In this document: one piece after another, positions 31,405 through 40,207 of the stretch
How positions within the stretch are numbered: the first letter of the stretch is position 1
How the letters are laid out: each line of letters opens with the position of its first letter
Source of the DNA: Oscillospiraceae bacterium
GTDB taxonomy: Bacteria > Bacillota > Clostridia > Oscillospirales > Acutalibacteraceae
Assembly: GCA_015065785.1 (NCBI GenBank)
Contig: SVPR01000020.1
Location: forward strand, 1 to 40,944
DNA: 40,944 nucleotides
Direction of reading: 5' to 3'
Made by a program: the position numbers and the translations under genes
Notes under the pieces: generated by a model
Told to the model about the DNA's origin: nothing
Databases searched by the model: none
What the model saw: the letters and a program-made list of their open reading frames with translations, nothing else

Positions 31405-34400
31405 ATGACAGCATTGAAAAAACCTTTGAGTGGCATCTTGGCGTTTATTTTAGTATTCGCTTTTGTGGCTGTTACTCCAATCGTAGCTTTTGCAGAGGGT
31501 GAGGATGTTACCGAATTCTCTAAAGAAGAAATCGAACTCAATAAAAAAGTTGATGATGGTTTTGAGTATGTAAGAACTGCTGACGGCTCCGCAGCTATTT
31601 TAGTAGGCTATGTGGGTACTGAAACAGAAGTTAAAATTCCATCTTCAATAAACAACTTAAAAGTTATTGAAATTGCTGACGAAGCTTTTATGAATAACAC
31701 AAAAATCACAGAAGTGACAGCAAGCAATAATGTTACAATAATTGGTGACAGAGCTTTTATGGGTTGTACTTCTCTTAAAACTGTTAAGTCAATTAAGTCA
31801 GTGACATCTTTCGGTGAATCAATCTTTGAAGGCTGTACTTCTCTTACAGATGTTACAATTCCGGACACAGTAGTTAATATTCCTGCCCGTGCTTTTTATG
31901 GTTGTTCTTCTCTCTTAGAGCTTGATGCACACAAAAACTTAAAGAGCGTGGCACTTGATGCATTGACAGGCTCTGCTTTTGAACAAAGTAAGGATAATGG
32001 TGCTTTGGCATTCGGCAGAATTTGCTACGGCTATAAAGGTGATATAACAAATCTCGTGATTCCGGAGGGCGTTTCAATTATTGAGCCTTATGCATTCCTT
32101 GGTTGCGAGCAAATTAAAACAGTTGAATTTGGTCCTGATGTTGAAGAAATTGGTCTTTACGCTTTCCAGAACTGTGTAAATCTTGAAAAAATGATTTGCA
32201 GTTCAGCTGTTTCTATTATTAAAGCGGGTGCATTCAAAGGCTGTGCTTCACTTAAAGAAGCAGATTTTTCAGATTGCACAATTTCAACAATCGGTTATGA
32301 AAGTTTTTCAGGCTGTACTTCACTCACAAGTGTTAAGCTTCACGAAACACTCAGTGAAATTGGTGTAAGAGCTTTCGAGGGTACAGCAATTAAAACTATT
32401 GAATTAGGTAAAAATGTAAATTCAATTGGTAAAGATGCTTTCCTTAATAATAAGGTTTTTGAAGGCTTCAGCATTGTAGAGAAAAACAAAGAATATTCTT
32501 CAGCAGATGGTGTTCTTTATAATAAAGATGGTAATAGCCTTATTATGTATCCGGCAGCAAAAGCAGGTGCTTTTGAGCTTCCTCAGAATGTTTCTGAAAT
32601 TCGTGAGGGTGCATTTAAAAATGCTGCGATTACAGAAATTAAAATCCCACAAGATTCTGCACTTGATACAATTAGAAATAATGCATTTGAGGGTTCAAAG
32701 CTTACTGCTATTTCACTCCCTGAAAATGTTACAGAAATCAACGCTGAAACATTCAAAAATGCTGAAAATCTTAAAGCAGTTGAATTCGGTTCAAATGTTA
32801 CAAAAATCGGTAAATCAGCATTTGAGGGCACAGCAGCATTAACTGAAATCAGTCTTCCTGATACACTTCGTGATATTTCTGCTTCTGCTTTCAAAAACAC
32901 AGGACTTGTTACTGCTAATATCGGTAATGGTGTTGTAAGAATCGGCACAGAAGCTTTTGCAGATAACAAATCACTTAAAGAGGTTGTTTTAGGCGAAAAT
33001 CTCGAAAAACTTGGTGAGGGTTCATTTATGAACTGCGTTTCACTTGCTAAAATCAATCTTCCTGAAAATGTAAATGATTTTGATATGACTGCTTTTAAAG
33101 GCTGTAAGGCTCTTAAAAAGCTTGCTGTATCAAATGACAATGCAAATTATAAAGTAGCTGCTGGTGCTGTTTATTCAGCAGATGGTAAGACTCTTGTTGC
33201 GATTGCAAACAATGCTCTTACAGCTCTTAAGATTGCTGATGGCACAGAAATTATTGCTGCAAATGCTTTCGATTTAGCAACAGGTATCAATGAAATTACA
33301 TTCCCTGCATCACTTGTAAATGTTAAGGCTGGTGCTCTTGATGTTACAAGCTGGTTCAAAGCACAAAAAGCTGGTGCTGTTTATGCAGGTACAGTTCTTT
33401 ATAAGGTAACAGGTGATGTTGCAGACCTTAAAATTGCAGATAAAACAACATCAATCGCAGACAATGCAGTAAACAATAAAACAGTTAAGGCTGTTACAAT
33501 TCCTGCAACTGTTAAATATATCGGCGCTTACGCTTTCGCAGAATCAGGAATCGCAGAGGTTGTAATTCCTAATTCAGTAACTGTAATCGGAAACAATGCA
33601 TTCCAGGGTGCAGCTTTACTTAAAAAGGTTACTCTTTCAAATGCACTTGAAACAATGGGCAAAGCAATGTTTAAAGATTGCGTAGCACTTGCTTCAATCA
33701 AAATCCCTGCAACAGTTAAGAATATTCCTGTTGATGCATTTTTAAATTGTAAATCACTTGCAAAGGTTGATTTAGGTTCTGTTGAAACAATTGCTAAATA
33801 TGCATTTGCAAATTGTGAAAAGCTTATTGTTATTGACCTCCCTGCAACTCTTACAGAGCTTGACCCAATGAGCTTCTACGGTTGTAAGGCTCTTGAAGCA
33901 GTTAATGTAAAAGATGGTAATGCAAAGTTTAAATCAGTAGAGGGTGTTGTAATTGCTGCTGATGAGAATAATGAGTTTAATACTCTTGCATTATATCCTG
34001 CAGGTAAACAAGGTAGCTACGCAGTAGCAGGAGATATTAAATTTATTGCAGACAGAGCATTCTATGATTGTGATAATCTTACAGAAGTAACATTCTCAGA
34101 TTCAATTGAAAGAATTGGCACTGAAAGTTTCTTTGATTGTGATGCACTTCTTACAATTGCACTTCCTGAGGGTGCAAGAAATGTAGGCGATTATGCATTT
34201 GCTTCTTGCGACGAGCTTCGTGAGTTCGTTGTAAACAGCAACCTTACAGAGTATTCTGACAATGTGTTTGATGGTTGTTATTACTTCAATTTAGAGTTAG
34301 TTACAATCAATGTTACAGAAAGCTCAGCAGTATTTATTATAATTATTGCTTTAATATTTGTTGTAATTGGTGTTATCTGGTATTTCAAATATCAGAAGAA

Positions 34401-34503
34401 GCAAGTTAAATTAGAACAAGAAATCAAAGTACAGATTGCTGAAAGAGAGCTTCTTGAAAAAGCGAAAAAGATTAAAGAAGAACAAGAAGCTACAAAAGAA
34501 TAA
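31405..34503 (+). CDS. BspA-type leucine-rich-repeat surface protein with signal peptide and C-terminal membrane anchor
   Basis: 1,032 aa. The signal peptide (KK, hydrophobic core, cleavage after VAFA at residue 30) is clear. Residues about 60-965 are LRR_5/BspA repeats with recurring patterns such as IxxxAFxGCxSLxxVxIPxxV, and two less regular segments (YSSADGVLYNKDG and FKSVEGVVIAADE types). Residues about 975-997 form a membrane helix (VFIIIIALIFVVIGVIWYF). A basic then Glu/Lys-rich, coiled-coil-like cytoplasmic tail follows. No LPXTG motif. Such proteins are typically exposed adhesins or binding proteins. It stands alone behind a strong promoter and before a strong terminator, so it is probably highly expressed. 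Confidence 0.88.
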   Translation: MTALKKPLSGILAFILVFAFVAVTPIVAFAEGEDVTEFSKEEIELNKKVDDGFEYVRTADGSAAILVGYVGTETEVKIPSSINNLKVIEIADEAFMNNTKITEVTASNNVTIIGDRAFMGCTSLKTVKSIKSVTSFGESIFEGCTSLTDVTIPDTVVNIPARAFYGCSSLLELDAHKNLKSVALDALTGSAFEQSKDNGALAFGRICYGYKGDITNLVIPEGVSIIEPYAFLGCEQIKTVEFGPDVEEIGLYAFQNCVNLEKMICSSAVSIIKAGAFKGCASLKEADFSDCTISTIGYESFSGCTSLTSVKLHETLSEIGVRAFEGTAIKTIELGKNVNSIGKDAFLNNKVFEGFSIVEKNKEYSSADGVLYNKDGNSLIMYPAAKAGAFELPQNVSEIREGAFKNAAITEIKIPQDSALDTIRNNAFEGSKLTAISLPENVTEINAETFKNAENLKAVEFGSNVTKIGKSAFEGTAALTEISLPDTLRDISASAFKNTGLVTANIGNGVVRIGTEAFADNKSLKEVVLGENLEKLGEGSFMNCVSLAKINLPENVNDFDMTAFKGCKALKKLAVSNDNANYKVAAGAVYSADGKTLVAIANNALTALKIADGTEIIAANAFDLATGINEITFPASLVNVKAGALDVTSWFKAQKAGAVYAGTVLYKVTGDVADLKIADKTTSIADNAVNNKTVKAVTIPATVKYIGAYAFAESGIAEVVIPNSVTVIGNNAFQGAALLKKVTLSNALETMGKAMFKDCVALASIKIPATVKNIPVDAFLNCKSLAKVDLGSVETIAKYAFANCEKLIVIDLPATLTELDPMSFYGCKALEAVNVKDGNAKFKSVEGVVIAADENNEFNTLALYPAGKQGSYAVAGDIKFIADRAFYDCDNLTEVTFSDSIERIGTESFFDCDALLTIALPEGARNVGDYAFASCDELREFVVNSNLTEYSDNVFDGCYYFNLELVTINVTESSAVFIIIIALIFVVIGVIWYFKYQKKQVKLEQEIKVQIAERELLEKAKKIKEEQEATKE

Positions 34504-34509
34504 AAATGT

Positions 34510-34550
34510 GAACCCGATTGATAAGTGATTATCAATCGGGTTCATTTGCT
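34510..34550. terminator. Terminator between the LRR protein and the convergent pseudouridine synthase gene
   Basis: A 15-bp perfect stem GAACCCGATTGATAA (34510-34524) / TTATCAATCGGGTTC (34529-34543) with loop GTGA. The T-run is better on the minus strand (CATTTTTA), so it may serve both directions. Confidence 0.85.
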
Positions 34551-35516
34551 TTATAATTCGCCATTTAAAAATGCTTCTTTAAACCAGACATCTTCGACAG
34601 TGAATTCTTTATGATTTAAATAATTTAATATACCTGCATCGGTGGTGAAATCAAAAACCAACTTGTATGAATACAAGAATTGCTTTTTGTATCCACCAAA
34701 TTTTTTGTTTTGTTCGTTTGTACCATATTTTCCGTCACCTAAAAGAGGGTGGCCGAATGAACTCATATGTGCTCTTATCTGGTGCGTTCTGCCTGTGAGT
34801 AATTCAATTTCAACAAGTGAAAGTCCGTTTTTTGATGCTAACACCTTGTATTTAGTAGAAATCTCTTTGCTATCGGCAGATTTTTTGCTTGAAACATAAA
34901 CCTTGTTTTGCTTTTCGTTCTTTTGCAGATAATCTTTTAAAAGACCTTGCTTTTCTTTTGGAGTGCCGATAACAACACACAAATAAAGCTTATGTAGCTC
35001 TCGTTGCTTTAACTTTTCGTTGAGAATTCGCAGGGACTCTGCATTCTTTGCGGCAATTATAATACCACTTGTGTTTCTGTCAATTCTGTTGACAAGTGCA
35101 GGTGTAAAGCTCATTTCGTTATCTGGCAGATATTCTTTCTTTTCGTAAAGATACCTTTTAATTCTCGAAATTGCTGTGTCGTTATATTCGCCCTCATTCG
35201 GGTGAGAAAGTAGCCCTTGTGGTTTATCGCAAAGCAAAATATTTTCATCTTCATATACTATTTTAAGTGATTTGCCTGCGCTTAAAAAGTCATATTTTGG
35301 CTCTTTGCTACCAAAGAATTCGTCGTTAATATAAAGGCTTATAACATCATTTTCCTGTAGCTTGTAGCTTATTTCACCGCGTTTGCCGTTCACCTTGATG
35401 CGTTTGCTTCTTATGTATTTATACATAAGCGATTGCGGTAAAAGCGGAAAGGATTTTGTAAGATATTTGTCGAGTCTTTGACCTGCGTCATTCTTTTTTA
35501 TTGTGAATTCTTTCAT
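34551..35516 (-). CDS. RluA-family pseudouridine synthase with an N-terminal S4 domain
   Basis: 321 aa. S4-type RNA-binding segment (GQRLDKYLTKSFPLLPQSLM, about 12-31), catalytic loop VNRIDRNTSGIII (Asp near residue 146) and GRTHQIRAHM near 240. These enzymes isomerise uridines in rRNA or tRNA. Closest by layout to the RluC/RluD group, but the target cannot be assigned. It overlaps whiA by 4 nt (ATGA). Confidence 0.92.
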   Translation of the reverse strand: MKEFTIKKNDAGQRLDKYLTKSFPLLPQSLMYKYIRSKRIKVNGKRGEISYKLQENDVISLYINDEFFGSKEPKYDFLSAGKSLKIVYEDENILLCDKPQGLLSHPNEGEYNDTAISRIKRYLYEKKEYLPDNEMSFTPALVNRIDRNTSGIIIAAKNAESLRILNEKLKQRELHKLYLCVVIGTPKEKQGLLKDYLQKNEKQNKVYVSSKKSADSKEISTKYKVLASKNGLSLVEIELLTGRTHQIRAHMSSFGHPLLGDGKYGTNEQNKKFGGYKKQFLYSYKLVFDFTTDAGILNYLNHKEFTVEDVWFKEAFLNGEL

Positions 35517-36427
35517 CGTTTATCAATTTCCTCTTTAATATCCTTTAATTTTTTAAAACGACGACTGACAGCAGAGCGGGAAAGGGGAGTTGACATCATT
35601 TTGCCAAGCTCGTCAATTGACGCTTCAGGATTTTCGAGTCTGAGTGTGCAAAGCTCTGCTAAATCTTCGGTCATAGCTGTTAGTTTTATTTTAGATAAAA
35701 TATATTCTATCAGTTCAATCTGAGCCATACCTGCTTCAATTGTACGGCTTAAATTTGCGGCTTCAAAATTGGTGCGACGGTTAATTTTGTTTTTAACCTG
35801 CTTCATTGCTTTTGTTTCCATTAAGAAAAAGAATGATTTTGTAGCACCTATTTTACCTAAACAATCCTCAATAGTTTCAGATTCCTTACAATAAATAAGC
35901 TGTGTGCTGTTTCTTGTAAGAGTTTTCATATTGAGGTTTATTTCGTTTAAAACAGATAAGAATTCTGAAGCTAATTTTCTTCTTGATATATTAAACTCAA
36001 GGTGATATTCCTTTTCGGGATTTGTAATGTTACCACACACTAAAAATGCACCGCGTAAAAAAGCAGAGTAACAACAGTTTTCGTCTTCGTCAATATTTTC
36101 AAAATTAGAAAAGTTAATTGAAAGCGAGAGCTCTTTACCTGTATATCCGAAAAACTCAAGAACCTTTTTTCGTTCATCTTTAGTGTCAATTCTTACTTTA
36201 TGATTTCCAGCCTTAGAGTAAGCAATAACGGGTGTTACACCGGTTAACTCATAAATTAAATTACAATACCTTATAGCAACGCAGTTAAGCTCTGTCATAA
36301 AGGATATTTCACTTAATGAAAAAGCTCTTCCGAAAACAAGCATACCTAAAGCCTCTGCCTTTTTACAACAGGCAGAGGCAGGTTGCAATTCACATATTTC
36401 TTCTTTAATATCAGTTGAGAAAGACAT
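35513..36427 (-). CDS. whiA: DNA-binding protein WhiA
   Basis: 304 aa. The N-terminal LAGLIDADG-like part begins with FSTDIKEEICEL and includes GMLVFGRAF. The C-terminal helix-turn-helix has ELGKMMSTPLSRSAVSRRFK, a variant of the usual GKSGVNHR segment. WhiA influences cell division and chromosome segregation in Firmicutes and sporulation in actinomycetes. It is commonly preceded by rapZ and yvcK; here the upstream neighbour is murB with a 3-nt gap, and neither of those genes is present. GAGGTAATTT precedes the ATG. Confidence 0.93.
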   Translation of the reverse strand: MSFSTDIKEEICELQPASACCKKAEALGMLVFGRAFSLSEISFMTELNCVAIRYCNLIYELTGVTPVIAYSKAGNHKVRIDTKDERKKVLEFFGYTGKELSLSINFSNFENIDEDENCCYSAFLRGAFLVCGNITNPEKEYHLEFNISRRKLASEFLSVLNEINLNMKTLTRNSTQLIYCKESETIEDCLGKIGATKSFFFLMETKAMKQVKNKINRRTNFEAANLSRTIEAGMAQIELIEYILSKIKLTAMTEDLAELCTLRLENPEASIDELGKMMSTPLSRSAVSRRFKKLKDIKEEIDKR

Positions 36428-36430
36428 AAA

Positions 36431-37345
36431 TTACCTCAAAATTCTAACTTCCGGTGTAAGAGTAACACCTTTTTCTCTTTTTACTGTATCCACAATAAAA
36501 TCCATAAGTGATAAAATATCACTTGTTGTGGCGTTATCATAGTTTATAACAAATCCTGCGTGCTTTTCACTGACTCTTGCACCACCGATTTGTTTACCCT
36601 TTAAGCCACATTCTTCAATAAGAGCCCCGGCAAAATAACCTTCAGGACGCTTAAAGGTGCTTCCTGCACTCGGGTATTCAAGCGGTTGTTTATCTTTTCT
36701 TCTGCCTAAAAGGTCGTTCATTTTTTCTTTGATTTCTGAATTTTCACCCTTTTGAAGCTCAATTTCTACACCTGTAATAATAAAACCGTTGCTTTCATAA
36801 GCGGATGTGCGATAGCCGAAAGCTAAATTATCTCGGATTAAACAGCCCTCGTTACCATCTTTATCAATATGATACACTTTGGTAACAACATCTTTCATTT
36901 CGCCACCGTAAGCGCCTGCATTCATAAAGATTGCGCCACCTACAGAGCCGGGAATTCCAAAAGCAAATTCGAGTCCTGTAAGTGAATTTTCTAATGCGAA
37001 GTTGCAAAGAGTTCCAAGCTTTACACCTGCTTCACAGTAAATAGTGGTTTCATCTGAAAGCTTTATTTTGTTCAATCCATCAGCAATATGAATTACAACG
37101 CCCTCTAATCCGTCGTCACTTACTAAAACATTACTGCCATTACCTAAAACTGTGTAGGGTGTATCTGTTTTATTACATTCTTTTATTATCTCGCTTAATG
37201 CACCGGCTGAATTCGGCGAAATAAGAAGCTGGCAGTTACCACCGGTTTTAAAAGTGGTGTAATCTTTCATAGAAACATTTTCTTTTACTTCACAACCAAG
37301 TCCGAGTGCTTTGTTTTTAAGATTAGTAATGTTAATCACCATCAT
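36431..37345 (-). CDS. murB: UDP-N-acetylenolpyruvoylglucosamine reductase
   Basis: 304 aa, type II MurB length. FAD-binding motifs YTTFKTGG and VLGNGSNVLVSDDGLEG, active-site segment IPGSVGGAIFMNAGAYGGE, catalytic Ser region SAGSTFKRPEGYFAG and the C-terminal Glu region. It reduces enolpyruvyl-UDP-GlcNAc to UDP-MurNAc in the cytoplasm. The start overlaps the ROK kinase stop (ATGA). Confidence 0.97.
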   Translation of the reverse strand: MMVINITNLKNKALGLGCEVKENVSMKDYTTFKTGGNCQLLISPNSAGALSEIIKECNKTDTPYTVLGNGSNVLVSDDGLEGVVIHIADGLNKIKLSDETTIYCEAGVKLGTLCNFALENSLTGLEFAFGIPGSVGGAIFMNAGAYGGEMKDVVTKVYHIDKDGNEGCLIRDNLAFGYRTSAYESNGFIITGVEIELQKGENSEIKEKMNDLLGRRKDKQPLEYPSAGSTFKRPEGYFAGALIEECGLKGKQIGGARVSEKHAGFVINYDNATTSDILSLMDFIVDTVKREKGVTLTPEVRILR

Positions 37346-38289
37346 TCATCAAGAAGTGCGGCACCAATGATACCGGCATCGTTGCCTAATTGAGCAGGGA
37401 GAATAATTGTCTGTTTGTTTGAGTGAACGCTGTAGCGTTCTTCTGTTACGAAGCCTCTGATAGGACGGAGGATTTTTTCGCCCTGACCACTTATGCCACC
37501 ACCAACGCAGATAATTTCAGGCTGGAGTGCATTTATAATGTTAGCAATACCTACTGATACATAGTAGAGGTATCTGTCAACAACTTTTTTAGCGGTAGCG
37601 TCACCTAAATCGAGTGCTTCAAAGATTGTTTTGCCTTCAACTTTGTTAAGGTCGCCATCACAGGTTTTCCAGAGAAGGCTTGTTTTGTTATTTTGCATTG
37701 CTTCAACTGCCTGTGAAACAAGAGCAGTAGCAGAAGCATATTTTTCCCAGCAACCTTTTCTGCCACAGTTACATTGAATACCATCAACATTTATAACCAT
37801 ATGACCCATTTCACCACCACAGTAGTTAGAGCCACGGATGATTTTACCGTCAATAATAATACCGCTACCAACACCAGTACCGAGTGTTACAGCAACGAAA
37901 TCTTTAACACCGTTACCGCAGCCTGCAACTGCTTCACCTAATGCAGCACAGTTAGCGTCGTTTTCAAGATAAACAGGCTTTTTAAGTCTTGCTTCAAGCA
38001 TTTCTTTAGCAGGAACATTGTTGAATTGAAGATTGTTAGAAAATTCAATTTCGCCTGTTGCTTTGTTAACAGAGCCTGGAGTACCAATACCGATAGAGAG
38101 AACATCGTCAATAGAAATACCAGCATCTTTAATAGCCATTTCTACTGATTCTTTAATTGAGTCAAAAATTTCAGGAGCAGGACGAGGAGCTCTTGTTTTT
38201 ACTTTACCTCTGCCCACGATTTCATTGTTTTCGTTAAGTACACCAGTAGCGATATTTGTACCGCCAAGGTCAACACCTATTCTATACAT
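37342..38289 (-). CDS. glcK: ROK-family glucokinase
   Basis: 315 aa. ATP-binding loop GVDLGGTNIATGV (4-16), LENDANCAALGE with the catalytic Asp, TLGTGVGSGIIIDG, GEMGHMVI and the ROK zinc motif CNCGRKGCWEKYAS (about 169-182). By family it makes glucose-6-phosphate; another hexose is possible. A strong GGAGG site precedes the ATG. Lying between hprK and murB, it connects sugar phosphorylation with carbon control. Confidence 0.88.
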   Translation of the reverse strand: MYRIGVDLGGTNIATGVLNENNEIVGRGKVKTRAPRPAPEIFDSIKESVEMAIKDAGISIDDVLSIGIGTPGSVNKATGEIEFSNNLQFNNVPAKEMLEARLKKPVYLENDANCAALGEAVAGCGNGVKDFVAVTLGTGVGSGIIIDGKIIRGSNYCGGEMGHMVINVDGIQCNCGRKGCWEKYASATALVSQAVEAMQNNKTSLLWKTCDGDLNKVEGKTIFEALDLGDATAKKVVDRYLYYVSVGIANIINALQPEIICVGGGISGQGEKILRPIRGFVTEERYSVHSNKQTIILPAQLGNDAGIIGAALLDE

Positions 38290-38346
38290 AATTATATACC
38301 TCCGAATTGTATTTATTACAATTTAATTTATTATACTATTATAAAA

Positions 38347-39309
38347 TCAGAACCAAAGCTCAAGCTCTGTTGGTGGCAAGTCAAAGTCCTCCATACCAAC
38401 TCTTTGCAAGAATTCCTTTGCAGCATTGTAGCCCATCTTCTTCTGACGATTATTCATAGCCGCGATTTCAATAATAATTGAAAGGTTTCTACCAGGCTTT
38501 ACAGGGACAACTGTTGCAGGAACTTTAATTCCTAAAATAGTAGCATACACATCCTCAGTTCCGAGAGTATCGTAAGTTTTTGTGGAATCCCACTGCTCCA
38601 TCTGGATAACCATATCGATTTTTTCAGTTTGCTTTACTGCACCCATACCAAAAATATTTCTTGCATCAATAATACCGATACCGCGTAATGCTACAAAGTG
38701 ACGGCTGTTGTCAGGTGCAGAGCCTACAAGTGATTTTGAAGAAACTCTTTTGATTTCAACCTCATCATCGGCAATAAGACGGTGACCGCGTTTTATCAGT
38801 TCAACTGCAGTTTCACTCTTACCGACTGCACTGTCACCAACTATTAAAATACCTTCACCGTAAACTTCAACAAGTACACCGTGGCGGGATATTCTTTCAG
38901 CTAATTCAACACCTAAGTAAGAAATAATAGTTGACATTATCTCAGATGTTGTTTCGTTACTTTTTAAAAGCGGAACCTCGTATTGCTTTGCGAGCTGTAA
39001 AAAAAGTTCGGGTATTTCTATACCTCGTGTAACTACAACTGCAGGGGGACGAAGTCCGAAAAATGTATGAAGACGCTTTTCGGCAGTTTCATCATCCAAT
39101 TCTTTTAAATAGTCCATTTCACCAAGTCCCAAAAACTCAAGCCTTTCAGGGTCAAAGTGCTTTTCATAACCTGCGAACATAAGACCGGGGCGGTTAACAT
39201 CCTGTGAACGAATAAGAAGCTCATTCTGAGGCTTATCCGGCATAAAAACAATTTCAAGGCCGTTGTCATTAATAAGCTTTGATAATTCAACAGTGTATTT
39301 TCCTGCCAT
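38347..39309 (-). CDS. hprK: HPr kinase/phosphorylase
   Basis: 320 aa. P-loop GDSAVGKSETA (about 155), RLIADDEV with the Asp pair, and the HprK signature LRGIGIIDARNIFGMGAVK (about 203-221). It phosphorylates HPr on Ser for CcpA-dependent catabolite repression, and reverses it. The ATG at 39309 (MAGKYTVELSKL) follows AGGAGTGAG; the longer in-frame start at 39351 lacks such a site. Confidence 0.96.
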   Translation of the reverse strand: MAGKYTVELSKLINDNGLEIVFMPDKPQNELLIRSQDVNRPGLMFAGYEKHFDPERLEFLGLGEMDYLKELDDETAEKRLHTFFGLRPPAVVVTRGIEIPELFLQLAKQYEVPLLKSNETTSEIMSTIISYLGVELAERISRHGVLVEVYGEGILIVGDSAVGKSETAVELIKRGHRLIADDEVEIKRVSSKSLVGSAPDNSRHFVALRGIGIIDARNIFGMGAVKQTEKIDMVIQMEQWDSTKTYDTLGTEDVYATILGIKVPATVVPVKPGRNLSIIIEIAAMNNRQKKMGYNAAKEFLQRVGMEDFDLPPTELELWF

Positions 39310-39374
39310 TTTTCTCACTCCTAATAGAGTAGTTGTATTATATAAATACACATACTTATAATAATATCTATACT

Positions 39375-39403
39375 ATTATAATATATCTTTGCGATAATTC
39401 CAA
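39375..39403 (-). promoter_or_regulatory. Promoter of hprK
   Basis: Minus strand: TTGGAA (39398-39403), 17-nt spacer, TATAAT (39375-39380), about 65 nt before the hprK ATG. It probably drives hprK-glcK-murB-whiA-pseudouridine synthase. Confidence 0.65.
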
Positions 39404-39500
39404 TACCTAATTTTAATTTTGTGAAAAATAGTATATAGATGCATTTTTTGTGGCAAAAAGTGCCGTGATTTATTCAAAATGACATATTTTAAGAAAATGC

Positions 39501-39529
39501 TTGACTAATAAAAATCCTTGTGCTATACT
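39501..39529 (+). promoter_or_regulatory. Promoter of the rpmG-secE-nusG operon
   Basis: TTGACT (39501-39506), 17-nt spacer, TATACT (39524-39529), with TG before the -10 box. Transcription would start near 39536, just before the leader hairpin. Confidence 0.78.
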
Positions 39530-39535
39530 CATTAC

Positions 39536-39583
39536 ACCTCTCGGAGGGTTCTTTTTTTGTGCCCTAATTTTTGAGAGGGAGGC
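39536..39583 (+). promoter_or_regulatory. Structured leader before rpmG, possible attenuator
   Basis: CCTC-TCG-GAGG (39537-39547) followed by a T-run (39552-39558) resembles a weak terminator. CCTCTC (39537-39542) can instead pair with GAGAGG (39573-39578), and CCCT (39562-39565) with AGGG (39576-39579). These pairings are mutually exclusive, as in attenuators. The effector is unknown. Confidence 0.45.
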
Positions 39584-39608
39584 TAATCAGAAAATGGAGG
39601 TGCCGTTC

Positions 39609-39758
39609 GTGAGAGTTAAAATTACACTTTCCTGCACAGAATGTAAACAACGCAATTACAACACTATGAAGGAAAAGAAAAACAACCCGGATAGGTTGGA
39701 GATGAAGAAGTATTGCAGATTCTGCAAGAAACACACTCTCCACAGGGAAACAAAGTAA
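39609..39758 (+). CDS. rpmG: 50S ribosomal protein L33
   Basis: 49 aa, typical L33 size. Start GTG at 39609 with GGAGG 8 nt upstream, giving [13 protein letters not shown]. Two CXXC pairs (CTEC and CRFC) form the zinc-ribbon type, and the [15 protein letters not shown] core is conserved. It directly precedes secE, as in most Firmicutes. No tRNA-Trp gene lies between them. Confidence 0.96.
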   Translation: MRVKITLSCTECKQRNYNTMKEKKNNPDRLEMKKYCRFCKKHTLHRETK

Positions 39759-39769
39759 GGAGGTAACTT

Positions 39770-40180
39770 ATGGCTGACGAGAAAAAAGTAACAGATGCCG
39801 AGGTTGCCGCTAAAAAGGCAAAAAAGACTGAGAAGAAAGCTAAAAAAGCTCCTTCTAAATTCAGTCCTAAAAATGTCGGTAAAGGAATCGCTCGTTTCTT
39901 TAAAGACCTCAGGGGTGAAACAAAGAAGATTGTTTGGCCGGGTCCAAAAATGATTGTAAAAAGTACAGGTGTTGTACTTGCATCAATTCTTGTTCTCGGT
40001 GCAGTTGTCTGGATAATCGACTTTGCTGTTTCAGGTGGCATTGGTGCCCTTAACAGTGCAGCAAATGAGGTTACTACTGAAGTTGTAACAGAAGATGCTT
40101 CTGGCGAAACAGATGAACATGATCATGAACACGATCATTCTGAAGATGAAACAGAAGAAGATACAACTGCTGCAAACTAA
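39770..40180 (+). CDS. secE: Preprotein translocase subunit SecE with extended, His/Asp-rich tail
   Basis: 136 aa, longer than the usual 60-80 aa Gram-positive SecE. A Lys/Ala-rich N-terminus is followed by the SecE core FFKDLRGETKKIVWPGPK (about 43-60) and one membrane helix (about 68-86). The last 35 residues are an acidic tail with alternating His and Asp/Glu (DEHDHEHDH). SecE stabilises SecY. The tail lies beyond the helix, outside the membrane by SecE topology. AAGGAGGT precedes the ATG. Confidence 0.9.
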   Translation: MADEKKVTDAEVAAKKAKKTEKKAKKAPSKFSPKNVGKGIARFFKDLRGETKKIVWPGPKMIVKSTGVVLASILVLGAVVWIIDFAVSGGIGALNSAANEVTTEVVTEDASGETDEHDHEHDHSEDETEEDTTAAN

Positions 40181-40207
40181 TTCTTAGGTTTTATTCGGAG
40201 GTGTATT

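Noticed and set aside
32583-33140. 185-codon open frame opposite the LRR gene
   Set aside because: Periodic sequence mirrored from the LRR repeats; no start context and no independent support.
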